From Wuchereria bancrofti (lineage: Eukaryota; Nematoda; Chromadorea; Rhabditida; Onchocercidae), in assembly GCA_005281725.1 (NCBI GenBank), contig SSBO01000001.1:10975776-11039775 (forward strand): a stretch of DNA of 64,000 bases, written 5' to 3'. Below are positions 14,515-25,985 of this stretch, in pieces. Within the stretch, counting starts at the first letter, position 1. The number at the start of each line of letters is the position of its first letter. The notes below the pieces were generated by a model. That model made no database searches. It saw nothing but the letters and a program-made list of their open reading frames with translations, and was not told the origin of the DNA. A program made the translations under genes and the position numbers.

Positions 14515-17375
14515 GAAATTCAATGGTTTCAGAATCAGTATCCATGAACGTTAGACGCCAAATCGAGAGTAAGAAATCAAAGAAAAAAAATTTGTAAGGA
14601 ATTAACAGGATCAAATAGTAAATAAGACAGAAATACATTTAATTTGCAATATAATAACCGCTTTAGTATTACGAAATATCCAGTCTTTAGCAGTATTTCT
14701 ACTTTGTTTCGAACATCAGCAAGTATCTACTACTACTCATCAAAATATCGCACTAAATTTATGAATTTTAAATACAATTTACCACATAAAAATCATCTTC
14801 CAACTGAAATAATTACAAAAAATATGTCCATAAGATGGAAAAACACAATGAACTTGCTAGAATGAGAAGACTTGAGACTCATAAATTGGTAGAAATCGAA
14901 AAATTCATTCAATAAAGCAATTATGACTGAATGAGACTTGATGACATAAAGATAGATTTCAATGACAATGTCCCTAAAATGAGAAGCAAAAGAATTCCGA
15001 AAAAATATCTCAATCAAATAAATTCACAAATTGCCATCTTATCAACTCAATCAAATCCGGAATGAGAGAAACCGGAAAAATATCCGGACAAAACTCGGCA
15101 AACCTAATTCACTACAAGCCTAATCTTATTTTGTCAAAAAAAAAAAAACCTACAGAAATTGCGACCAACGCAATTACCGTAGGACTCAAACATCTGCTGC
15201 AGCTAAAGTGCTGCAGAATTGTTTTATTGGTTTGGTTGATGTGATGGGATGGTTGGGTGGGTAAAAGTTGGTGGCGGGTAACTAAGTGGGTAAGGTAAAT
15301 GGCTAGGAAGGAATATTATTTAGCTAAAGGTTATTGTAAATTTTTCCTACTGATTAAATTACTGAGAGAATTTGAATAGTGTAGCAAGAATGAAAAAAAA
15401 AAATGGGGAAGTTGAGAAAAATAACGATTGAAATATAGTTGGAATTAAGTAAATTTAAGTTACTTTTTACTCGTTTGTATGCATTATTCAATCGAACTTT
15501 ACCTGTTTTGTTGCAAAACTATGAAATGAGGAAGAATACTAGGATTGAATTAAAATTAATGAGTAAATGATATTTAGTAACTTGAAGCGAAAAGAAAAAA
15601 ATGTCTGAACTGCTAAGATTTGTTATTTCGACAAGTATGCAATATTAGATTTAGGGAAAATACAATGTTCATCCAGTTTTGTTGTTGCAATTAATTTGTT
15701 ACTTTTTGTTCTACGATTGAATTATAAAAATTCGAGTGATTCCTGTATAACTCGTATTGCCACTGGAAGAAGTTAATTAATTAATTAAGGACTAAATTGA
15801 AACATATGTATATGTGTGTATGTAAGGGTTAAGAATTAGAAAAAGTTTTTTCTGTTAAAGTATTTTGTTTGTGCTTCAAAATCAATATTATGTGATCTTT
15901 AATCAGCAGAGATGATTCACGAATTAGTCTGTCGATCTTATCGAGTCAATTTGTTCGATCAAAAATTATTTGTAGTAGTCTGATTATCTTTAACAAATGT
16001 AAAGGGAATGAATGAATAGGTTGCATTAATAATAATAATAATAATAATGAAATGGATTGATTATCATTGTTATTTTGCATACATAATGCATTTGCTTATA
16101 AATTATATATTTATTTTTCCACAGGTAATAAAAGAAGATTTTCTCCAACATTTCTCATACCTATTTTGAATTAGCACTTATAGGAGGCTAATAATAACAA
16201 TGATTGTGTTTTGTGTTTGTTTTTCTGAGATATAATGCGAAAATTTGAAATTTATTTGAAATATGTTGAATGTTGTTAGTTTAACAAAAGTAAGATTTAC
16301 AGTACGAAGGAAGTTACGAAACGTAGAGATTTTATTTTCGGTATGAAAAAATATGGGACAATGTTAAAGGTGTAGCAGTATCAGTATTATATGCTTTTGT
16401 TGTTACGATTATTCACTTCTGAAGTATTTCATTGGTAGCAGTGTAACTGATTGCAGTTTGTTGAGGTAATTGATTTTCTCTCATCACTTGTTTAATATAA
16501 TGTTTTAGCAGTTGATTTATTTAAGCTATCATCATCTAAATATCACATGATTTTTTTTTTTTTTATCATCTAATATCATATGATTTTTTTTTTTATCATT
16601 ATAATTTGACATGATAATAAGATTAAAAGAAAAAAAAAACGGATAATAGGATGGTGGAATAGTTGAAATATGAAAGATACCGATTAAGTATATTTATAAA
16701 TACGGTGTATTGTTTCAGTTATCTTATTTGTTAAGAATTGATCTATATGATAATAATGATGTTATTTTCATTTAGATCCGATCTTTAGGATAATTTTGAT
16801 CGAAGAGATAATTCATAATTAATTAAGCAAATATGTAATTGTGACGAAAAATTGCTGCTCGTTGAGGAAGTTATGAAGAAATGATACTGTTGTAAAAGTT
16901 TAGTACGATCAATAAATATTACATAAACATAAAGTTGAATGAGAATGGGACTAATTTTGCAGACATAGATAATAGTGTCAGATAGCATGCTGCATAATAT
17001 ATGCCTCTTTTTCATAAATTTAATAATTCTTTCATAAATTTATCAAAGAATTAGATTTCGATTTTATTTTTGTCTGATTTATTATTAGCTCTTCGAGTTT
17101 GGATGATCATATAAAGCGTTAGATAACTCTCTTTTTGTGTTCTCTTATTTTTTTTCTTTCCCTTTTTTCTTATTGTTTTCGAATCTCTCAAATGTTTGCG
17201 AAATAAGTTTAAGTTTGAAACTTACATTTCTTAGATAGATGTGGTCTCTCTCTCTCTCTCTCTTTGAATGTATATTTTCATTGTTCTTCAAGGTTTAATG
17301 AAATAATATTAGATGACCTCTCTAAACCTCGATTTAAGCCTCTGTTAATTTTGTCAATTTCATTCACTGTATGAA
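14515..17375. other. Intergenic region between divergent eIF3a and ATPSCKMT
   Basis: About 2.9 kb without a supported gene lies between two divergently transcribed conserved genes and should hold both promoters. A short G-rich patch (TGGGTGGGTAAAAG type) lies at about 15235-15295, an AAT triplet run at about 16027-16050, and a short two-copy repeat at about 16540-16610. A CT dinucleotide run lies near 17246-17264. Confidence 0.55.
16540..16610. repeat. Two-copy repeat with ATCATATGAT-type palindromes and T-runs
   Basis: A unit of TATCATCTAAATATCACATGAT followed by a T-run recurs as TATCATCTAATATCATATGAT and a T-run. The copies sit upstream of the ATPSCKMT start by about 0.8 kb. Confidence 0.55.
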
Positions 17376-20300
17376 ATGATGGGTTACAAAAAAACTAGAT
17401 TGTCTTGGTATGAATCCATAGCTCCCGGTTTAGTTACCCTAGATCAAAGTATGGATTTTATTCCAGGAACCAAAATGGGACTGGCTGGTATGATTGCTGC
17501 AGGTACGATGACTACAGGTGCTGTCGCTGTAACGGCTATGTGTGTGCCGTTTGTGACTCCAGCATTACGTAAAATCTGTATACCATATGTTCCAGCTACG
17601 CCACAACAACTACAAAATGTTGCCACGGCGTTGTCAACGTGTCCAGCTAAAGTCTCACCTCTTGTCGATTTGGGTAGCGGTGATGGACGTGTTGTGAGCT
17701 GTTTTTTTTTTTTTTTTTCCATTTCTGAAACTAAATGAGAAAGATAGTTTTTTTTTTTTTTTTTATTACTGACTGACATCATTTAATTTCCTATTGATAG
17801 TAATATCAATTTCATATTCATACAAATGCTGAAATATGCAAATAGTTTATTCGTTTCAGAATTAGATCGTACGCTCATTCATTATCTCTTCATGACTTAC
17901 ACCAATATGTACATGTATTGACTGAATGATTATAGAGCATTTTTTTTTTTTCATGAAAATCAGCAGTATCTGTTAAAAATCTTATTCATCCTCATCCTTT
18001 CTTTCTTTTTTTTTTATTTATCTAGTTCGTAAAACTTCTCTTAATACTGATTTTATTTAATTTAAAATAGGTTGTTTCACCGTACGGTTAAACTAATGCT
18101 GTGAGCTTTCTTATCTTCATTAGCTAACAAGCTTCATTATAAAAAGAATTATCTAATAAACTTCATTAGAAAAAGCTTTCCAGCGAAATAATCCTTTTCA
18201 AATAAGCAATTCAATAAGCTTAGACTTTTTGGATTCCTATTTTAAAATCTATAATAGTAGTATTACAGGTGTATGCAATACAGTATAGTTAATCTGAGTT
18301 ATTATTCGATGTGATCATTTGACGGGTGAGTGTCAATATATTTAGAATATGAGACTTTTGCAAATATAATCATGAAATAATTAATTAACTGGTACGAAAT
18401 TTTTAAAATCCACAAAATTTTAATTCAGTTGTTTTGACATCATATATTTCCCATTTTTTTTTTGTATGTTGCACATGATGTTTTCGCATGTTGCACATGA
18501 TGTAAATGTTTACTTTTTGTAACATATACGACATACGATTTTATTTTTGATAGCTTACAAGTAGTATGAATCTTTTTGAGTTTGTATTTTAAAATGCTAA
18601 ACCACTTCAATTTAAAAGCTTGATTCGCTGTAAAGTGGCATTTGTAAATAGTGCGAATATTTTTAAACCTGCGATGGTATGTTTTACTGCCCGGAATTAC
18701 TTGCACATATTTAATGAGGGAAATTTTTGTGATCTTAGCAGACGAATGTTATAGTATGTTTTGGAGTGCAATAGGCGTTATTATGCCTTTTCGAAGAAAG
18801 TTGATGTTATTAATCCAACATTCTCTAAGAAAGCATCAAGCAAGCACTATAAGGATGTAAATTTGAATTTTTAAACTTAATATTTAAAGTTTTTGTTTAC
18901 CACCCTAGAAAATTGTACTTAAGATAAATTATACCCTTATGCAATTTATTCTATCAAGATTCACTTTTCCATTTATTAGAGGATAAATTCTATTTTTACT
19001 TCACTTTCGGTTTTATTTTTATTTTTTATTTTATTATTGTCTTTTTTTTGAACTTAAATATTAAGTTAGTTGTTGACATTCTCAAATTTTATGATCCAAA
19101 CAGGCTCGTTTCTGATATCTGATGTTTTGTTTTTCGGAAATTTGTTTTCAATTGAATTATTTTGACAGTTGAAACATAATTTTCTTTGAAGAGAGAGATA
19201 ACTTGAAAATGGATTGTAAAGATAATACAGATTTTGATTTTATTTTTTACAAATTGGCGATATAAGTGAACAGCTAAGTGTCTTTGATAATTAGTATATT
19301 GAAAAAAAAATTTCCTTTCTACGATTATTATATAATTATATATTTTTCGGTACTGTAATAAGTTTTTTTTTCTTATCTACATATTTTTACTAGTTTCGCA
19401 GAGGAAATAACAAATTGAATTCATCGTGAATTGGCATTGATATTAAAATACACTGTTAAAATAGTTTTAGGGTATTAGTTTTTTTTTGACATAATGCTAC
19501 TGCACGAAAATTTTATAATTTAAGTGAAATTCTAAAATGTTTATATATCATTCGTGATCTATATAATGAATAGGTAAGAAAAAGATCAATTTTTCAATTG
19601 AATATATTTTTATAATTCTTTTTCTTTCCTACATTCGATCTTTGTCCCTAAATAATCAAGATTTTAGTATTACTGGTTGGCTATAATTCATTTTACATCG
19701 ATCATTTTTTTTTTCTTTCTAAATGGCCGTTTTCTTGCTATATTTGCTGATTGTTTCGCTGATACAATTCGCTAAAAAAAGAAAAAAAGAAAAATGAAAA
19801 AAGTGCTAAAGCTTTTTTTTCATCATAAGTTTGCGATGAATAAATGGACGAATTAAAACGTTTTGCGTATGGCTTATTTGTTATGCACATCACTCTTTCA
19901 ATATCTAAATAATGAATGTATAAAGCAAAGTTTGTCTATCTATGCTTTGCCTACATCATTTGACATTTTCATTGTGAAGTTTTTAAATTTCAAATTTAGA
20001 ATGTGCTAAATCATAGTTGAGAAATGCTTATGCTTGTAATGAAAAACAAGCTTGCATTACTTCTTAATTAGTTTAACATTTATTCCTAATTGATCATTTG
20101 TTGACATGTTGCTGACGATAGGATCATTTGGATTATTTTAGCAAACAGACTGACTTGTTATTATGACAATAACAAATTTTGATGCTTCAATATTACTAGA
20201 ACAATTCTTCAAAAAAATAAGCTATAGTTATGAGAGATTATTGAATTTCTAAGACTTATTATTATTATTATTGAATTTTATTGAATATAGAGATTATTGA

Positions 20301-23300
20301 GTTTTCAAGGAAATAAATTTTTGAAACTTCTTCCAGCTTAAATTTTTTATTTAAAAGGCTATAGGTGAAACGAATAAAGGATCTAAGAAAGAATATGAAT
20401 CCATTATAATTATTCGAGGGATGTGATGTTATTCTAGGAAATGAGACAGATTTGATTGATTGTCAGAGAAATAATTTACACTTTTTACACTTGTATCATT
20501 TTTTTTTTTTTTTATTCCTGGGAATGTTAAATCTGTTATCTTACTTTGTCAAATGATACATCTTTATGCATCGTGTGATTTTTTTCGATAGATAATGTGT
20601 CTCTTTCCATATGCTTCACATACATACAGGATTTGATTTTTTATGATTCATTCTTCTATTATTACAAAATGTTAGATATTCACTACGAATTATTCTAATT
20701 TTAAGAATTTTTTAAGGAAATGATTAAAAAGAATTGATAAAAATGGAATAGCATAGCGAAAAGAAAGAATGATATTTTATGAAAATTTTCGACTATTTTT
20801 GAATTTTTAAAATGATTAGTGTTTAGATTTTCTACACCTATTTATTATTGGTAAAACACTACAATCCAGTAATGTTGTACTATTATAATTGTTGTCCAGG
20901 TGAATCGTAGGTCAGATTTTACGTTGTTAGAAGGTGCTTCTACCATATTGCAATATTCATCTGCTTTTATTATGATCTGAACATACAATTAGAATGACAA
21001 AGAATTGAATGTTTTCAATTTATTTGATAGTTTATTGGTTATGAATTATACTGCTTTGATTTTAGTGCATTTCAAAATACAAAATAGTATTTTCAATTTA
21101 TATACAAAATTAGGGAAGAGTATTTTGTTACGGATACTCGTTACGGAGACGTTGAAAATTTACGATTTCTTCAAAAATTGAACAAACTGAAAAGAATGAT
21201 TCTAAAGAGGCCGCCAATTTATTGGATTGCTAGTATTGACATCAAAATACGAATTTGTCGAAGCACTTTCTTGTATTGTCACTTTCTTTGTGTTTCAGTG
21301 ATGAAATTTGGCGAACAGTTGTCCAGTCATTTAACTCCAGAATGGCGAAAGCAATATATTTGTTATGAAGAGCTGAAATCAATGTTGTATGAAATGATGA
21401 CAGCATTACCGACAGAAACGGAAGATCGCGAACAGTATATCTCTCAAATGGATGAGAAATTTTTTGCGGAATGTGAACGAGAACTGACTAAAATTAACCT
21501 ATTCTACAGTCAAAAAATAGCTGAAGCTCAAGGAAAATTTCATGAATTAAATGCCGAATTATTGGCTTTCAAAGAGGCTTTGGAAAATCGAGAAACACAA
21601 TCTGTCGCAGATTCTACAACTTTACGACAACGATTTAAACGGCATAACGTTTCTGCACGAAATATTACCAGAGAGCATGCAAAAACAGCACAACAATTAA
21701 AACTTGCTTTCTCTGAATTTTATCTGTCATTAGTTCTGTTACAAAATTATCAGCAACTGAATGCAACAGGATTTCGGAAAATTTTGAAAAAGCATGATAA
21801 ATTGATTGAAAATGAACGAGGTTTAGATTGGCGCATTAGTCGAGTGGAGAAGTCATCTTTTTTTTTGAACCGTGAAGTGGAGACACTAATCAATAGTGTG
21901 GAACGAGATGTAATTAATGATTTAGAGGGTGGTAATCGACAAGCTGGAATGAAACGACTTAAAGTACCACCATTAAGTGAGAAACAACATGCTACTACAA
22001 CATTTACTCTTGGCCTTTTTCTTGGAGCATTTGTTGTACTTGGAATAGCAATAATTATTTCCTGGTTTGCATCTGAATCACGACCTACTGAACCAAAATG
22101 GGTTGCTGTTAGACTTTTTCGTGGTCCATTATTGCTTTTTGTTGCAATTTGGCTTTGTGGTTTAAATATGTGGGGATGGGCAGAAGCTGGTGTTAATCAT
22201 GTACTTATCTTTGAAGTAGATCCACGAAATCATTTAACTTATCAATCGGTAATGCAAATTGCCTCATTTATGTGTATGCTATGGTCTCTTGGTGTATTAG
22301 GATATTTGTATTGTCATCTCATTCATTTACCACCATTTCTTTTTCCACTACTCTTAATGATTATTTGTGTTATTTATATATTTAATCCATTAAAGAAACC
22401 GAATAGTATTTTTCAAAGAAATAGTCGTTTTTGGATTCTAAAACATTGCTTCAATTGTTTCACCGCACCGTTACACTTTGTTACATTTATTGATTTCTGG
22501 CTTGGTGATCAGATGAATTCGCTAGTAACAAGCTTTCTTGATTTTCAATATTTTATATGCTTTTACACCACAGAAGTTGACTATAGCGATTGGTCTTTTT
22601 CGGCTCGAACAGTGAATATGACGACCAGTGAATCAATTCCTTGGGGTTATGTTGATATTAGTACGGGTCGTGATATGTGTACTAGTTCATCCGGAATTCG
22701 TGTTTTGGTATCTATCTTTCCGGCTACGGTTCGATTTATGCAATGCTTACGACGTTTTCGTGATACGGGCCATGCGCATCCTCATCTTATCAACGCTGGT
22801 AAATATTCCACCACCTACCTCGTCGTTTTTTTCAAATCTCTCAATCATTGGGCTGAAAAGACTGATCCCACTGCGACAAGTATATTCTTTTACTTATGGA
22901 TTGCATCATATATTTTTAGCTTTGCTTATACATTTCTCTGGGATATTTTTATGGATTGGGGTCTGATTGATCCATTAGCTCCGAAGGATTCACCATTCCT
23001 TCGTGAAGAAATGATTTACGGTAGCAAATGGTATTATTATGGTGCAATTGTAGAAGATTTCATACTACGTCTATCCTGGGTACTCAATATATCACTTGGT
23101 GAAGCTTGGACAATGGAATCTGATTTATTAACCTGTATAACAGCTCCATTGGAGGTATTTCGACGTTTTATATGGAATTATTTTCGGTTAGAAAATGAAC
23201 ACATTAACAATTGTGGACAATTTCGAGCTGTTCGTGACATTTCAGTAAAACCAATTAAAAAAGGTGACTTAGAATCGTTACTGTTAAAAATGGACGAAGA

Positions 23301-25985
23301 AAATGGTGTTAGTCATCGAGGTCATGATCTTAGGATACGTGTCAAGAAACAAAAGAAATCATCGAAAAATCGACGGCAAATTTTACGGCGTGCACGATTT
23401 GCTCGAATTGCCATCGGTTTTCATCCTAACAGCTCATCATCACCTATTCTAGCTGAGACGAGACATTGACGATTATGTATTTCATCACAATTTTATCATT
23501 TAATTATTTATTTATTTAAAATTATTACCTGTAATCGTTCTTTCATAATTTTTTTCTAATTTCTGTTTTTTTGTTTGTTTGTTTGTTTTTAATAATTTAT
23601 GTGAAATGTATAACAGTATATGTGGAATCACAGATTTTGCAAAGTTTATACTTTGCAATTTTAGGCGGAAACGGAAAGGGTATGTTAAGAAAAGATCGTG
23701 AGAAAGGCATGTAAAATTCAGGGAAAGGCGAGAATTATATTTTACTTCTGTCTCCTATAACCTATTTAAGTTATTTGCATGTTAATTTGAAGTTTAGGTT
23801 AGTTCATAGTTTTTTTTTTCTTGTCAAGAGGGATGAATTCATTGTAGATTTTTCAAGTTAGTTCATTTAAAACTGAGTAGTGTTAGTAGTATTTGATAAG
23901 TACTTCATGACGGGTTTCACTGCTTTAGTTTATTTCAACTTACTAATTTATCAGGTTTCCTTTTTATTATTTTCGTAACATATGTTAAGAGTTGCTTTTT
24001 ATTTTAGGTAAATTTCGCATATGGTAGAAAATTTTGTTGAAATTAATGATATGATTATAAGTAGTGATATTTTAACCTTCTAAATTTCTGTGCAATTTAA
24101 ACCATTAGCGCTTTTTTTTTGAGGTAAAGAAGAAAAGTATTGATAAGTTTCAATGAATAAAAAATGTGTAAATCTTTTCCGTATTTGCTGAGAATTGTAA
24201 AAAGTCTAATTATGGCACTAATTAATTAGTATAATCTAAGTATTACAAATAATGTTATCAAAATTGTATATTTGGTTGATCAATAATTTAATTTTTCCAC
24301 ATATTTTTGAATTTCATTTTTAAAAATATGAATGCGTCACATTCCATATACGGTTTAACTGTTCATACTTAACGATATTTCGCTTTGATTACACATGTCA
24401 TATTGTTCGCCGATATATACATGTACAAATTTACTTCTCTTTATCTTTGTAATTTAATGCAGTGATGGTTTTGTTTGAGAATATGATTAATTAGGAGCTG
24501 ATTTATAATTAATTATTTCAATTAATAGAGATTAGAACAATCTATCAATTTGAAATTTAAGCGAAATTTTCAATTTAAGTGTTTAAAATTTATTTAAAGA
24601 GACTGACTGCTTTATGATGAATTGCCAACAAAAACATTCCCAATAACTTATATTATAATATGATTTTAAACAAGAAATAATTATAACATTATGTGATTTA
24701 TTTGTGGAACAAATTTTTATTTGAGATAATGTTAAGCTTTTTTTTTTTTTTTTTTTGAGCTATTTCTGTTGGATTAAGTTATTATAGAAAAAGAGATAGA
24801 TTTAGAGTTTTATTGTTTTTTGTGATGAGAATTAGGATTTCGACATGTCTGATTTTGTAAGTCTCTATTGCAAGCAAAAGCTATGAAAGTTTTTAATCTA
24901 AGAAATGTTAGATTAATGAGAATACAAATATAATTTTGATTTCGATCATTGAAATTTGATTTTAGATGACACAATACATCTTATTTTTCATATAATATAG
25001 TTATATGAAATGGAGTTAGTTAAACGATTACCATAATCTCAAAGATCTTTTTCAAATTGTGTATTCATCTTGAGATCTCGTTTAGTTTTGACAGTTGTCC
25101 ATAGAAAGTGCCTTTTTTTCTTTTTTTTTTTTTAACTTTTTTTTTCTACCCTTTTCTCTTCAATTTGGCTTTAATTATTTTTGTTTCCTTGTTAACTCTT
25201 TCATCTATTTTCATTCTTGTCAAATTTCCATCCATTAAGTTTGGAAAATTTATATATTTTCTTGAGGAAAATTCTGCGTACATTCTTAAATCAGAATTTG
25301 AAAAATTTTATTGCTAAAAAAAGGATTATAAAGATATGTTTTTAGTATAGTTTCTTGTCATTAATAATTTTACTGTTTTATTTGCGTACAGTTTGTTCAG
25401 AGCTCTTCAGGTTTTACAATGTGCCAAAGCAGGTTACTTGAGTGTTGGCCTGGAATTAAACATCCCATTGGTACTGTATTCACGTTGGAAGGCTCGTCAA
25501 GAATGCCTTTCACATCTTACTAAATTTTGTCGTAAAGATATTTTCAAAGCCGATCTAAAACAATACAAAACGGCAATCATATTTGGAACCGAAACTTTGG
25601 TAAGTTAAAATTTTACGATAAGTTTTAGTTGACATTCTAAATTTAGTGTTTTTAGTTGATCTATAGAGATTTAGCATGGAGAATATTCATGTCAATTGTA
25701 GGCTCCTTTTTGATTTCTTAATTTTTTGAGTTAGGAAAATTGTCGTTTAATCAAAATTTTCTAATGAGATCTTGGGCGGCTATGTTTTTTTTTTTATGAA
25801 TAAAATGAATTTTGTAGATGGGTGATTTGTCCATGAAAATTATGGAAATGAAGATTGGTTCCTTTTTAATAGCTTGTCGTTTTCCATTACCGCCACCGCC
25901 ATCCGAGGGAAACACTCAGTGGCTATTGCTTTGCACCATTGGAAATTGCTTTGATCGTGTTTGGTTGTATGAAAAAATTCGTTAG
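17376..25985 (+). CDS. Mitochondrial protein-lysine N-methyltransferase, ATPSCKMT/FAM173 family
   Basis: The human relatives FAM173B (ATPSCKMT) and FAM173A methylate lysines on the ATP synthase c-subunit and on the adenine nucleotide translocase, respectively. Three exons (17376-17693, 25411-25599, 25818-25985) join in phase 0 to give 224 residues, close to the human ~233. A hydrophobic segment at about residues 34-58 is followed by TPALRKICIPYVPATPQQL, the family signature. The SAM-binding motif I DLGSGDGRV closes exon 1, and VLQCAKAGYLSVGLELN opens exon 2, so the homology runs directly across the 7.7 kb intron. ELNIPLVLYSR and IACRFPLPPPP follow. The first intron contains a whole same-strand gene (21301-23469). 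A second acceptor at 25391 would be out of phase. A polyadenylation signal AATAAA lies at 26116-26121. The start could also be the second ATG at 17379. Confidence 0.9.
17694..21296. other. Intron sequence upstream of the nested gene
   Basis: This is the 5' part of the long ATPSCKMT intron. No conserved coding segment was found in it. A short direct repeat of TGTTGCACATGATG occurs at about 18468-18502. The nested gene's promoter should lie here. Confidence 0.5.
21297..21298 (+). promoter_or_regulatory. Candidate SL trans-splice acceptor of the XPR1-like gene
   Basis: CTTTCTTTGTGTTTCAG ends here, two bases before the ATG at 21301. The frame runs open upstream without an ATG, so the acceptor marks the likely 5' boundary of the mature message, by trans-splicing or by joining a 5' UTR exon. 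Confidence 0.6.
21301..23469 (+). CDS. SPX-EXS domain phosphate exporter, XPR1/SYG1-like, intronless
   Basis: Family members export inorganic phosphate across the plasma membrane and sense inositol pyrophosphates through the SPX domain. The single uninterrupted exon encodes 722 residues (human XPR1: 696). It begins MKFGEQLSSHLTPEWRKQYI, the SPX start, and the SPX domain spans about residues 1-190, including the basic cluster RKILKKHDKL near 158-167 where family members bind inositol phosphates. Several membrane segments follow from about residue 230. The EXS domain includes GYVDISTGRDMC (near 449), FPATVRFMQCLRRFRDTG and KYSTTYLVVFF. The C-terminus is basic. Its neighbours are all intron-rich, and it lies on the same strand inside intron 1 of the methyltransferase gene. 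A TTG-initiated longer frame from 21178 was not used because of the acceptor just before the ATG. A polyadenylation signal AATAAA is at 24156-24161. Confidence 0.95.
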   Translation: MKFGEQLSSHLTPEWRKQYICYEELKSMLYEMMTALPTETEDREQYISQMDEKFFAECERELTKINLFYSQKIAEAQGKFHELNAELLAFKEALENRETQSVADSTTLRQRFKRHNVSARNITREHAKTAQQLKLAFSEFYLSLVLLQNYQQLNATGFRKILKKHDKLIENERGLDWRISRVEKSSFFLNREVETLINSVERDVINDLEGGNRQAGMKRLKVPPLSEKQHATTTFTLGLFLGAFVVLGIAIIISWFASESRPTEPKWVAVRLFRGPLLLFVAIWLCGLNMWGWAEAGVNHVLIFEVDPRNHLTYQSVMQIASFMCMLWSLGVLGYLYCHLIHLPPFLFPLLLMIICVIYIFNPLKKPNSIFQRNSRFWILKHCFNCFTAPLHFVTFIDFWLGDQMNSLVTSFLDFQYFICFYTTEVDYSDWSFSARTVNMTTSESIPWGYVDISTGRDMCTSSSGIRVLVSIFPATVRFMQCLRRFRDTGHAHPHLINAGKYSTTYLVVFFKSLNHWAEKTDPTATSIFFYLWIASYIFSFAYTFLWDIFMDWGLIDPLAPKDSPFLREEMIYGSKWYYYGAIVEDFILRLSWVLNISLGEAWTMESDLLTCITAPLEVFRRFIWNYFRLENEHINNCGQFRAVRDISVKPIKKGDLESLLLKMDEENGVSHRGHDLRIRVKKQKKSSKNRRQILRRARFARIAIGFHPNSSSSPILAETRH
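23470..25410. other. 3' UTR of the nested gene and rest of the host intron
   Basis: AT-rich, with a TTTG run near 23570-23588 and T-runs. No coding segment was seen. It ends at the acceptor CTCTTCAG before the second ATPSCKMT exon. Confidence 0.55.

Noticed and set aside
15062..15244. 60-codon plus open frame near the eIF3a promoter
   Set aside because: No conservation or splice support; contains a poly-A run.
18440..18706. 88-codon minus open frame inside the long host intron
   Set aside because: Low-complexity basic sequence built partly on a short direct repeat, and no homology recognised.
21178..21300. In-frame upstream extension of the XPR1-like gene
   Set aside because: Has no ATG, is not family-like, and is separated from the ATG by a strong acceptor.
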